From positions 6,556 through 70,555 of the forward strand of contig CAJUOD010000002.1 in the NCBI GenBank assembly GCA_910587875.1: DNA of 64,000 nt. The letters run 5' to 3'. A program made the translations under genes and the position numbers. The notes under the pieces were generated by a model. That model had not been told where the DNA came from, ran no database searches, and was given only the letters and a program-made list of their open reading frames with translations. The stretch comes from an uncultured Oscillibacter sp. Lineage in GTDB: Bacteria > Bacillota > Clostridia > Oscillospirales > Oscillospiraceae. This document shows, one piece after another, positions 57,034 through 64,000 of the stretch (the stretch's first letter is position 1; each line of letters begins with the position of its first letter).

Positions 57034-57059
57034 AGGGGCTGTTCATCCGAACAGCCCCT
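57034..57059. terminator. Bidirectional terminator between HAD gene and flavodoxin gene
   Basis: AGGGGCTGTTCA / GAACAGCCCCT hairpin, 25 of 26 bases as at 51673-51698. TTC follows on the plus strand and CTCTCC on the other. Confidence 0.8.
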
Positions 57060-57080
57060 TCATTCTGCGTCAGATTTCCC

Positions 57081-57563
57081 TCATTCGATACCCAAGGACT
57101 GGACCCATGCCGCCAGTCCGGCCCGGTCGGCGCTTCCAAAACGTTTGCCGGGTTTCCACTTCGTTTCCCTGGAGCAGCTGGGGCGCAGGGCGTCCTCCGT
57201 CCTGCCCATGCCGCTGCCGCCGGAGGTGGCGAAGGGAATTACCGTCTTGCCGGAAAAATCATAGCCCTCCAAAAACGTGTTGATGATGGTCGGAGCCACA
57301 TACCACCAGATCGGGAACCCAACAAACACGACGTCGTACTGCTCCATGTCCTCCACGTGATTGCCAATTTCCGGACGGAAAGCCGGATCGTTCATTTCAA
57401 TCGTACTCCGGCTCTTTTTGTCCGTCCAGTCCAGGTCCGCCTGGGTGTAGGGAACGGCGGGCTTGATCTCATGGAGGTCCGCTCCGGCCATTTCTGCCAG
57501 AGTCTTTGCCAGCCTCGCCGTCACGCCGCTGGCGGAGAAATACGCGACCAGAATCTTTGCGAT
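57081..57563 (-). CDS. Flavodoxin with an apparent ATC start (160 aa)
   Basis: A flavodoxin of the small redox type: KILVAYFSASGVTARLAKTL (FMN-phosphate loop), YDVVFVGFPIWWYVAPTIIN, and FATSGGSGMGRTEDAL for the isoalloxazine ring. The loop needs the frame to begin near 57563, where ATC-GCA-AAG stands eight bases after AGGAGG; no ATG, GTG or TTG is available in frame before a TGA 13 codons upstream. The next start, GTG 57524, would cut off the loop. So either ATC (or ATT 57569) is used, as in infC-like cases, or the ATG was mutated. Confidence 0.78.
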   Translation of the reverse strand: MAKILVAYFSASGVTARLAKTLAEMAGADLHEIKPAVPYTQADLDWTDKKSRSTIEMNDPAFRPEIGNHVEDMEQYDVVFVGFPIWWYVAPTIINTFLEGYDFSGKTVIPFATSGGSGMGRTEDALRPSCSRETKWKPGKRFGSADRAGLAAWVQSLGIE

Positions 57564-57696
57564 GGTAATATCCTCCTGTTCATGCTTGGTGTGTTTTCAC
57601 TGATGAGCAGTCTATCACAAAACCGGGCGGCGCACAAGATAGAGCTCTTGACATCCACTTATGGATTCCTTCTGCTGGCGTGCGACAGCAAAATAG

Positions 57697-59010
57697 TTAT
57701 TGATAATCATTCAGCGCGAACAACTCGATGCCTTCGTCCTTCCCCAGATTCCGGCTGTACTGCCGCTGGGTCGAGTTGTTCCAGTGCTCGTGAACGCCCA
57801 GATTTTTGACCGCATGCCCCCGGCTGTCAGTGTAGACGGTTCCAGAGGGAGCGGCGGACACCAGCCCCGCCTCGTGGAGATAGTTCTCCACCGTGGGATT
57901 GTTCCGCAGGGAACTGTTGCGGCTAGTGACGGCCGATTCGTTCATCAGAAAGTCCGCCCCCACGCTGTCAATGGCCACCGGGTCCTGGGAGGCAAACACG
58001 CTGGAGGTATAGTCCCCGTTGAAGGGAGCCTGCTGCCACCGGGCGTTCTCCCCGGTGATGGATGCCCCCTCTGAGGGGGCGCAGATCAGCGCGTCCAGCA
58101 TATAGAGGACGGTTTTGCCGCCCAGGTCCGCGTTGGCCATCAGGTCCACCAGAGGACTGTAAATGCCCATCTCGTTCCGGGTCAGCCATTGGTGGAGGTT
58201 GGCCCCCTCCGGGGGACGCATCCGGTTCCCATTGATGAAGGAGCCGAAGTGATTTTTCCCGCAGAGGGTAATTCCGTAGCTGTGCCCCTTCAGATTGGCC
58301 AGGTTGATGACATATTTCGCCTCCGTGACGCAGGTGGGCAGATAGTTCACCTTGCCGCTGAACGGGTGGGACCAGAGGATTGGGGTGTTTTCATCCGCCG
58401 CGCCGTTGTTCCGTCCCACGAAATTCACGCCCCGGAGATTGCCGCCGGTACACAGCTCCACCATATAGTCGGGGAACAACCGGGACACGTCGTAGACCGT
58501 GATATCGGACGGGGCCGCTCCCGCGTCCTTCACCAGAGAGGTCAGAAGGGCCTTCAGCAAAACGGGGTTGGTGTAGCTCATCCGCGTCCGGCCTGACGAG
58601 TCATCGTCATTGACTCCGGAGCCGTTGATATTGGCCTTGATGGCGATTTTTTCCCCGGCGGCATATCCACTGCCGCCGTTGTGCGCCTGGAACAGCGCGG
58701 CCCAGCCCTCCCTGGCGCCGTCCTTGCCGCCCAGGGAAGCGATGCTGCCATCTACCATGCGCTGGATGACCGCTTCATCAAAGTTGTCCGGCTGCCACCA
58801 ATAGCCCTCGCCGTCCCAATCCACGGAATCCGGGTCATGGGCCCAAACGACCCGCCCCGGCATCGCGCCGATTCCCGTGCCATAGGGCTCGTGCTGGGGA
58901 TATACGCCGTCATAAATCATAGATGCCTCCGGTTTGGTTTGTGCTTGTGTGCAGGCCGGGGCCGTGAAGAGGACCATCGCGGCCAGAAACGAGCTGATAA
59001 TCTGTCTCAT
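57697..59010 (-). CDS. Exported DUF362 protein (437 aa)
   Basis: A signal sequence (MRQIISSFLAAMVLFTAPAC, perhaps a lipobox) precedes a DUF362 domain: KIAIKANINGSG, ITVYDVSRLFPDYMVELC, NLKGHSYGITLCGKNHFGSF and SQDPVAIDSVGADFLMNE. DUF362 proteins often carry iron-sulfur clusters, but Cys residues here are few and there is no ferredoxin motif. It starts one base behind the hydrolase gene and lies in the minus-strand run controlled from the gap at 60245-60368. Confidence 0.85.
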   Translation of the reverse strand: MRQIISSFLAAMVLFTAPACTQAQTKPEASMIYDGVYPQHEPYGTGIGAMPGRVVWAHDPDSVDWDGEGYWWQPDNFDEAVIQRMVDGSIASLGGKDGAREGWAALFQAHNGGSGYAAGEKIAIKANINGSGVNDDDSSGRTRMSYTNPVLLKALLTSLVKDAGAAPSDITVYDVSRLFPDYMVELCTGGNLRGVNFVGRNNGAADENTPILWSHPFSGKVNYLPTCVTEAKYVINLANLKGHSYGITLCGKNHFGSFINGNRMRPPEGANLHQWLTRNEMGIYSPLVDLMANADLGGKTVLYMLDALICAPSEGASITGENARWQQAPFNGDYTSSVFASQDPVAIDSVGADFLMNESAVTSRNSSLRNNPTVENYLHEAGLVSAAPSGTVYTDSRGHAVKNLGVHEHWNNSTQRQYSRNLGKDEGIELFALNDYQ

Positions 59011-59011
59011 G

Positions 59012-59986
59012 TCAGTTCAAATATTCCCGGAAGAAGGTTTCCAGCTTGTCAAACGGAATCATATCCATCCGGTCGTATAAATCGGTGTGGACCGCACCGG
59101 GGATGATGAGCAGCTCCTTATTGTCCCCGGTCAGCTTGGCGAACGCGTCCCTGCTGAAATAGCAGGAGTGGGCCTTCTCGCCGTGCATCACCAGAACGGC
59201 GCCGCGGATTTCATTGGCATACTGCAAAATGGGCTGATTGAGGAAAGACATACAGCCTGTTACATTCCAGCCGCCGTTGGAGTTAAGGGAACGGGGATGA
59301 TAGCCCCGGCTGGTCTTGTAATAGTCGTAGTAGTCCTTAACAAAGAAAGGCGCGTCCTCCGGCAGCGGGTCCGCAACGCCGCCGCCCAAGGCATATTCCC
59401 CGCTCTTGTAGTCAAGGGTCCGCTGGGCGTTCATGGCCCGGCGTTTTTCATAACGGCCCTCCTCGCTGTCCTCGGCGTCGAAGTAGCCCTTGGCATTGAC
59501 CCGGGTCATATCGTACATGGTGGAGGTCACTGTGGCCTTGATCTGGGTGTCGATGGCCGCCGCGTTCAGGGCCATGCCGCCCCAGCCGCAGATTCCGATA
59601 ATCCCGATCTTTTCCGGGTCCACATTCTCCTGCACGGACAGGAAATCCACCGCCGCCTGGAAATCCTCGGTGTTGATGTCCGGGGAGGCCATGTACCGGG
59701 GCTGTCCGCCGCTCTCGCCGGTAAAGGACGGGTCGAAGGCGATCGTCAGGAAGCCCCGCTCCGCCATTTCCTGGGCGTACAGCCCGGCGGCCTGCTCCTT
59801 CACCGCCCCGAAGGGACCGCATACGGCGAGGGCGGGCAGCTTCCCGGTATGGCCCTTGGGGGTATAGAGGTCAGCGGCCAGGGTGATGCCGTAGCGGTTG
59901 TGGAAGGTCACTTTGCGGTGGTTCGTTTTCGAGCTTTGCGGGAAGGTCTTATCCCAGCCTTCCGTCAAGGTCAGTTTTTCGTCCAT
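59012..59986 (-). CDS. Alpha/beta-hydrolase with Cys nucleophile, YcjY/DLH-like (324 aa)
   Basis: ATG 59986 follows AGGAGGAAACTGCC. The oxyanion region is LPALAVCGPFGAVKEQ, the nucleophile elbow is GIIGICGWGGMAL (Gly-x-Cys-x-Gly instead of Gly-x-Ser-x-Gly), and the catalytic His is in IIPGAVHTDLYD. A Cys nucleophile is known in dienelactone hydrolase and in YcjY-like proteins. The substrate may be an ester or lactone. It is read with the DUF362 gene downstream and the 78-aa gene upstream. Confidence 0.88.
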   Translation of the reverse strand: MDEKLTLTEGWDKTFPQSSKTNHRKVTFHNRYGITLAADLYTPKGHTGKLPALAVCGPFGAVKEQAAGLYAQEMAERGFLTIAFDPSFTGESGGQPRYMASPDINTEDFQAAVDFLSVQENVDPEKIGIIGICGWGGMALNAAAIDTQIKATVTSTMYDMTRVNAKGYFDAEDSEEGRYEKRRAMNAQRTLDYKSGEYALGGGVADPLPEDAPFFVKDYYDYYKTSRGYHPRSLNSNGGWNVTGCMSFLNQPILQYANEIRGAVLVMHGEKAHSCYFSRDAFAKLTGDNKELLIIPGAVHTDLYDRMDMIPFDKLETFFREYLN

Positions 59987-60007
59987 GGCAGTTTCCTCCT
60001 GCGATCA

Positions 60008-60244
60008 TCATGATTTGGTTTGCTTCTCTATTTTGTAGATCAGGTAATCCAGACAGTCGATCCCCTTTTCATCCGCGTGAAGGGCGTCCAGCAGCGTCCG
60101 CCGGTGGCGGGCAAGAATCTCCTTCAGCTCGGCGGTCCGCCGCTTCTGGTCCAGGGTCATACAGCACCGCACCATCTCCCGGTCACAGCCCGCGTCAATC
60201 AGGTTCTGCCGCAGGAACCCCTTGTGGTCTGATGCTTCCGGCAC
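60008..60244 (-). CDS. Small helical Cys-containing protein (78 aa)
   Basis: GTG 60244 follows AGGAGGTGAGCGT. The product (PEASDHKGFLRQNLIDAGCD, REMVRCCMTLDQ, ELKEILARHRRTLLDALHAD, CLDYLIYKIEK) resembles short helical proteins that in Clostridia lie next to LysR- or MerR-controlled reductase genes, function unknown. It is first in the minus-strand run opposite the LysR gene. Confidence 0.68.
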   Translation of the reverse strand: MPEASDHKGFLRQNLIDAGCDREMVRCCMTLDQKRRTAELKEILARHRRTLLDALHADEKGIDCLDYLIYKIEKQTKS

Positions 60245-60368
60245 ACGCTCACCTCCTATGGCAAGAGTATACTGCCCCGCAGCTGAAATGGCAAATACCC
60301 GTTTTCTATACCTGGATATTCTTGTAACGAATGACAAGGTCTGATATACTGGAGGCGGAGGTGTCATG

Positions 60369-61262
60369 ATGGAACTGCGCGTTTTACGTTATTTTTTAGA
60401 AGTTGCCCGGGAGGGAAACATTACCCATGCGGCCCAGCGGCTCCGTATCTCCCAGCCCACCCTGTCCAAGCAGCTCAAGGAGCTGGAGGGGGAACTGGGG
60501 AAAAAGCTGTTTGTCCGGGGAAACTACAACGTCCGTCTTACCGACGAGGGGATGCTTTTGCGGAAACGCGCGGAGGACATCCTGGACATGGTGGGGAAGA
60601 CAGAGGAGGAATTCCGGGCGCTGGGAGAAATCAGCGGAGGGGATATCCGCATCGGCTGCGCGGAGTCGGACGGGATGAAGCACCTGGCCCGCCGGTTCAA
60701 GGCCATCCGGGCCCAATATCCCGGCATTCGGTTCCACCTGTACAGCGGCGACACCGAGGACCTGGCGGAGCGGCTGGACCGGGGCCAACTGGACTTTGTG
60801 GTCATTGCCCAGGAGGTGGATTTATCAAAATACAATTATTTGAAGCTGCCGGCCGTGGACCGCTGGGGGGTCGTCATGAAAAGAGACAGCCCCCTGGCCA
60901 AGCAGGAGGCTGTCCGAATGGAGGATTTACTGAACCTGCCCATCATCACCTCCCGGCAGGGCTACCGGGAGGATTTTCCAAAATGGTTTGCGGAAAAAGC
61001 GGATCGCCTGAATATCGTGGCCACCTTCAATCTGGCCTATAACGCCGGCATCCTGGTCAAGGAGGGGATGGGTTATGTGCTTACCTTTGACAAGCTGATT
61101 TCCACCGGGCCGGACAGCGGTTTATGCTTCCGGCCTATGGTCCCGGTTTTGGAAACCAGTCTGTATTTAATCTGGAAAAAGTATCAGGTGTTCGCCCCGG
61201 CGGCCGAGCTGGTGCTGGGTGACCTGAAAGAACAATTCCGTTCCACGGAGAGAGGCGGATGA
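60369..61262 (+). CDS. LysR-family regulator (297 aa)
   Basis: ATG 60369 is chosen by spacing from GGAGGTG; ATG 60366 also exists. The winged helix is at 1-60 (LRVLRYFLEVAREGNITHAA, QRLRISQPTLSKQLKELEGE), the two-lobed effector domain follows (GGDIRIGCAESDGMKHLARR, QLDFVVIAQEVDLSKYNYLK, LAYNAGILVKEGMGYVLTFD). It is divergent from the 78-aa/hydrolase/DUF362 genes across 124 bases, so it most likely controls them. Confidence 0.93.
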   Translation: MELRVLRYFLEVAREGNITHAAQRLRISQPTLSKQLKELEGELGKKLFVRGNYNVRLTDEGMLLRKRAEDILDMVGKTEEEFRALGEISGGDIRIGCAESDGMKHLARRFKAIRAQYPGIRFHLYSGDTEDLAERLDRGQLDFVVIAQEVDLSKYNYLKLPAVDRWGVVMKRDSPLAKQEAVRMEDLLNLPIITSRQGYREDFPKWFAEKADRLNIVATFNLAYNAGILVKEGMGYVLTFDKLISTGPDSGLCFRPMVPVLETSLYLIWKKYQVFAPAAELVLGDLKEQFRSTERGG

Positions 61263-61375
61263 TCTCCTTTCCGGTGTAGAAACACCCGTTAAACCTTGTT
61301 ATGCGGTGACCGTAGCGCGGAGCAAAGAGAAACGCGGCAGATGATTCCTGCACTTCTCTTTGCCCTGCGCCGCTA

Positions 61376-61783
61376 TTATTTGCGGCGTGTCGACCGACCT
61401 GCCGCCCACCCCCCTCTTCCGGAGGGCTTAAACGCTCTTTGGAGATCGTAGATGATGGCGTCATCTTTCGCGGAGTATACGCCGGCGATGTTCCAGGTAT
61501 CGCGTTCTGTCCATCCTGCCGCCTCCCGAATCTGCCGCGCCATGGACCTGGAGTTGATCTTGATGCGGTTGGATTTGAAGGCCTCCGGGCGGAAGAAGGG
61601 AGTGGATTGAGGGCCCAATGCCGAGGCGGCCTGAACCGCAAGCTGCCTGGTTTCCGCGTTGAACAGGACCCGGATGAAGGCTGTTCGATGGAGCACACCG
61701 GCGGTTTTGACATTGAGGCTCAGGCCATTGCGCCCCACGGTCATGACAGACTGCTCTTTGCTCACGGCTGCCAGTTCCTTCAT
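61376..61783 (-). CDS. Hypothetical protein of a Clostridial element family (135 aa)
   Basis: Start taken at ATG 61783 (MKELAAVSKEQSVMTVGRNG); the site is weak. The pattern TVGRNGLSLNVKTAGVLHRT, FIRVLFNAETRQLAVQAASA, IREAAGWTERDTWNIAGVYS and DAIIYDLQRA is known to me from single-copy or element-borne proteins in gut Clostridia, with no function assigned. It points away from the LysR gene and has no close partners. Confidence 0.6.
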   Translation of the reverse strand: MKELAAVSKEQSVMTVGRNGLSLNVKTAGVLHRTAFIRVLFNAETRQLAVQAASALGPQSTPFFRPEAFKSNRIKINSRSMARQIREAAGWTERDTWNIAGVYSAKDDAIIYDLQRAFKPSGRGGWAAGRSTRRK

Positions 61784-61807
61784 ACTATCCGCATGATCCG
61801 CTCCCAT

Positions 61808-62191
61808 AGGAGCAGATGCCTTTTGCCGATTGCTAGGTCCTCATGACAGTGATCGAACAGCCGACGCCGATCATTGACAAAAGCATCTTGTACGTGGACA
61901 GGGTTTCGTGAATTGTGATCTTGTGAAAAGGGGGGGAATGCGGCGGCTGAAAAAGGGCACAGGCGTTTAAATAGCCGCTTGTCTGCAAAAGGGGGGGAGT
62001 TCAACCACCTCCCGTCGTGCTGAAACCCTGAAAATATCCATTTCGCGGGATTTTGAAATCCCAAAAAACAAAAAGGTGAAATAAACTGAATATTTTCTCT
62101 TGGTAAAAAGAAACTAAGACCTTTAGAGCCTATTTGCTATGACATGCTGTCTATCATCGGATGTGCAAAGGTCCCTCCAGATTTGCCTTGT
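61808..62191. other. Gap without a convincing gene
   Basis: I see two G-rich tracts (AAAAGGGGGGG near 61925 and 61990) and a small hairpin GGGATTT-TG-AAATCCC at 62047-62062. Frames on the minus strand have no ribosome-binding site and no recognisable product. Confidence 0.4.
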
Positions 62192-62680
62192 TTAGAAAAC
62201 ATGCCAATCGCTTTTATTTTGTCGATCCACATCTTTGGCATCAGTGTAAATGAAGCCGTTTTTTTTCTCTAGTAGTTCCATATAACCGACCTCACTATAG
62301 TCAAGATCATTTTCTTTCTCCCATAAGTTCAAAAATGTCAAAGTGTTACCACTACGCAACCAACTCTGAATCACATATTTCGGTGAATCCTCACTATGAG
62401 CTTGGGCGATTTGGGTGAGAGAGATATAACTTTCATCTCGATCTTTGCTCCGTGGAGCAGACGCTTTCCTACGTGCAGCACTCTCCATCACTTCACTTTT
62501 GCTCCGACCATAGCCGGTAAGAGTGGAAATTGAATATCTAGTAAGGTCGTTCTTCTCTGCAATTCTCAATATAATTCTATCCCGTTCTTCACAGGTGATA
62601 ACGCCTTCCGCTACAAGGGCCTCCAGCAGATTGCCTATTCCAACTAAGTCCACCGGTTGAAGTTTCTTTTCCTCGTCCAC
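62192..62680 (-). CDS. KilA-N-like fragment behind a recombinase-associated N-domain (162 aa)
   Basis: GTG 62680 follows AAGAGGTGAG. Residues about 5-45 (LQPVDLVGIGNLLEALVAEG, VITCEERDRIILRIAEKNDL) resemble the small proteins that accompany large serine recombinases. Residues about 85-155 (SYISLTQIAQAHSEDSPKYV, IQSWLRSGNTLTFLNLWEKE) match the KilA-N DNA-binding domain, which normally continues for another 100 residues. So this is a short composite, perhaps truncated. GC content is clearly lower than in nearby genes. Confidence 0.62.
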   Translation of the reverse strand: MDEEKKLQPVDLVGIGNLLEALVAEGVITCEERDRIILRIAEKNDLTRYSISTLTGYGRSKSEVMESAARRKASAPRSKDRDESYISLTQIAQAHSEDSPKYVIQSWLRSGNTLTFLNLWEKENDLDYSEVGYMELLEKKNGFIYTDAKDVDRQNKSDWHVF

Positions 62681-62735
62681 TCGCCTCACCTCTTGAAGCT
62701 ATTGTAGCATAACTTGTAGAAATAGGAAAGAAAAT

Positions 62736-63089
62736 TTACAACTGAACTATGACGGACGAGACATAACGTGTGTCCTTCCTGGGCGCACCTTCTTTATCAT
62801 AGTCTACATTGCAGCGAGCAGACTTCTCAAACTGTGCGTCCAGGAACTTATCTAATCCAATGATAGCGATGTACTTGTCATTGGACAACAAGTGATCCAC
62901 CGCCGCCCGAGTCCATTTTGCTTTTCCGGTTGGAGAGGGGACTTGTTTTACCTGGAGCATGTCTACTATCTTTCCCAAACTGGCTCCAGCTATATAGTAA
63001 TCAAAAATCATGCGAACAATATCCGCCTCATTTCTGTTGATTTGCAGCATTCCACCACTGACAAAAGTAAAACCATATGGTATTCTCAT
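62736..63089 (-). CDS. Stand-alone recombinase-domain protein (117 aa)
   Basis: ATG 63089 follows AGGAGGAATCAAAC. The product (MRIPYGFTFVSGGMLQINRN, DIVRMIFDYYIAGASLGKIV, SPTGKAKWTRAAVDHLLSND) is the PF07508 recombinase domain of large serine recombinases without the catalytic resolvase part. Such short forms occur with remnants of Tn4451-like elements. It lies about 190 bases from tRNA-Gln, in AT-rich DNA. Confidence 0.75.
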   Translation of the reverse strand: MRIPYGFTFVSGGMLQINRNEADIVRMIFDYYIAGASLGKIVDMLQVKQVPSPTGKAKWTRAAVDHLLSNDKYIAIIGLDKFLDAQFEKSARCNVDYDKEGAPRKDTRYVSSVIVQL

Positions 63090-63236
63090 GTTTGATTCCT
63101 CCTCTAAAATAAAATTTCCTATGCTTCACCTCACCTAATCGGTAAAACATAGGAATAAAGAATATTTCACTTTCATTTGCACTGTCATTTCATATAATTT
63201 GCAAAGTCGGCTTATATAATCTCTGGTCAAAAACAA

Positions 63237-63273
63237 CAAAACCCATGTATAACTTAGGTTATACATGAGTTTT
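63237..63273 (-). terminator. Terminator of tRNA-Gln
   Basis: AAAACTCATGTATAAC pairs with GTTATACATGGGTTTT around a five-base loop, with TGTTGTTTTT after it on the minus strand, 9 bases behind the tRNA. Confidence 0.85.
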
Positions 63274-63281
63274 GTCTAATA

Positions 63282-63355
63282 TGGCAGCGGGTGAAGGATT
63301 CGAACCCTCACATACAGAGTCAGAGTCTGCTGTGCTACCTTTACACAAACCCGCT
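63282..63355 (-). tRNA. tRNA-Gln (CTG)
   Basis: The minus strand has acceptor AGCGGGT / ACCCGCT, D arm GTGTAAAGGTAGCAC, anticodon stem GCAGA / TCTGT around CTCTGAC (anticodon CTG), T arm GAGGGTTCGAATCCTTC, discriminator G and CCA. The small mobile remnants to its left suggest past integration here, but I saw no att copy. Confidence 0.9.
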
Positions 63356-63558
63356 GTATCCCTGTGGAACAGCTACCATTATACTAAAAAACTCCGCCTT
63401 GTCAAGGGGTTTTCAAATTTTTTCCCAAATTTCTTTTTTGGGGAAAAATCCCGCCGTCCCCCTTCCGTCCGGCGGCGGAGCTGTGCTATAATACCATCGT
63501 CGAATCCAAAAATATCCCCTTGGCGATGCCAGGCATTCCAGAGAAAGGAGCTCCGCCC

Positions 63559-64000
63559 ATGATCAAACTCGAGGGCGTCCGCCTTCCCCCTGGCGGCGGG
63601 GAGGAGGACCTCCGCGCCCAGGCCGCCAGGCTGCTGCGCCTCCGCCCGGCGGACCTCCGGGACCTTCAGGTTCTCCGCCGCAGCGTGGACGCACGGGAGG
63701 ACGTGGCCCTGACCTACACCTTGGCGGTTTCGGTGGAGAGCGAGGCCGCCGTCCTCCGCCGCTGCCGGAGCCGGAAGGCCGCCCGCTGGGAGCCGGGACC
63801 GGCCTACCGTCTGCCGGAGCCGCTGCCGCCGCCGGAGGACCCGCCGGTGGTGGTGGGCGCGGGGCCCGCGGGGCTCTTCGCCGCCCTGGTGCTGGCGGAG
63901 GCGGGCCAGCGGCCCGTCCTCCTGGAGCGGGGCCGCCCCGTGGAGACCCGCCGGGCCGACGTGGAGCGCTTCTGGGCCTCCGGGGACCTGGACACGGAGT
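63559..64000 (+). CDS. COG2509-type FAD-dependent dehydrogenase, N-terminal part
   Basis: ATG 63559 follows GAAAGGAGCTCCGCC, with a TATAAT at about 63486. The first 90 residues form the small N-terminal domain (MIKLEGVRLPPGGGEEDLRA, VLRRSVDAREDVALTYTLAV), then the Rossmann FAD site PPVVVGAGPAGLFAALVLAE and the LLERGRPVETRRADVERFW stretch typical of COG2509. The gene continues past the right edge. Its codon use is extremely GC-rich. Confidence 0.88.
   Translation, partial: MIKLEGVRLPPGGGEEDLRAQAARLLRLRPADLRDLQVLRRSVDAREDVALTYTLAVSVESEAAVLRRCRSRKAARWEPGPAYRLPEPLPPPEDPPVVVGAGPAGLFAALVLAEAGQRPVLLERGRPVETRRADVERFWASGDLDTE

Noticed and set aside
1..64000. CRISPR array
   Set aside because: No run of regularly spaced 25-40-bp repeats with unique spacers is present; the only arrays are the gapless 15-bp repeats at 4720 and 5265.

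Overview
The window reads as chromosomal DNA of a fairly high-GC, low-branching Firmicute of the gut Oscillospiraceae type (Flavonifractor/Lawsonibacter-like). I infer this from Gram-positive ribosome-binding sites (AGGAGG in front of most genes), SLH surface proteins, Tn916-type integrases, an ECF/DUF4179-type sigma locus, PTS-driven trehalose use and NADP-glutamate dehydrogenase. The species is not decidable from the sequence.

Layout. Positions 1-8350 are the right end of an integrated (probably conjugative or mobilizable) element: a minus-strand control and replication block (1-2270), a GIY-YIG/DUF4041 cargo gene (2889-4535), a 0.9 kb non-coding stretch with two arrays of 15-bp repeats, and three recombination genes (5915-8274). 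A 46-bp copy of the 3' half of tRNA-Pro at 8353 ends it. A second element, 14.5 kb from repeat to repeat, occupies 8353-22898. It carries its own integrase next to the intact tRNA-Pro(CGG) gene (22854-22929), a serine recombinase, and a seven-gene plus-strand cargo block of exported proteins (RCC1 repeats, SLH domains, an HExxH protein, lipoproteins). Two islands are therefore stacked in one tRNA gene.

Positions 23.1-36.6 kb hold a GntR regulator; an ECF sigma factor, its anti-sigma factor and two exported paralogues of the anti-sigma outer domain, with two matching ECF-like promoters; an endolysin and holin-like pair; a large HTH protein; and two unrecognised proteins of 751 and 383 residues. 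A decayed toxin/immunity remnant follows. Positions 36.7-45.8 kb carry gdhA and a catabolic operon (aldolase, FGGY kinase, class III aminotransferase, GPH-family permease, iron alcohol dehydrogenase) read away from a DeoR-type regulator. Positions 46.6-49.4 kb show YwgA-like and YwfO-like genes joined to an MFS gene by an apparent deletion. Positions 49.5-51.6 kb are an AAA ATPase/DUF1016 pair.

Positions 51.7-57.0 kb are a complete trehalose locus (treC, PTS EIIBCA, treR, HAD phosphatase) with four palindromic operators. Positions 57.1-61.3 kb carry a flavodoxin without a standard start codon and a LysR-controlled hydrolase/DUF362 cluster. Positions 61.4-63.1 kb are small mobile-element remnants beside tRNA-Gln(CTG), and the window ends inside a COG2509-type FAD protein.
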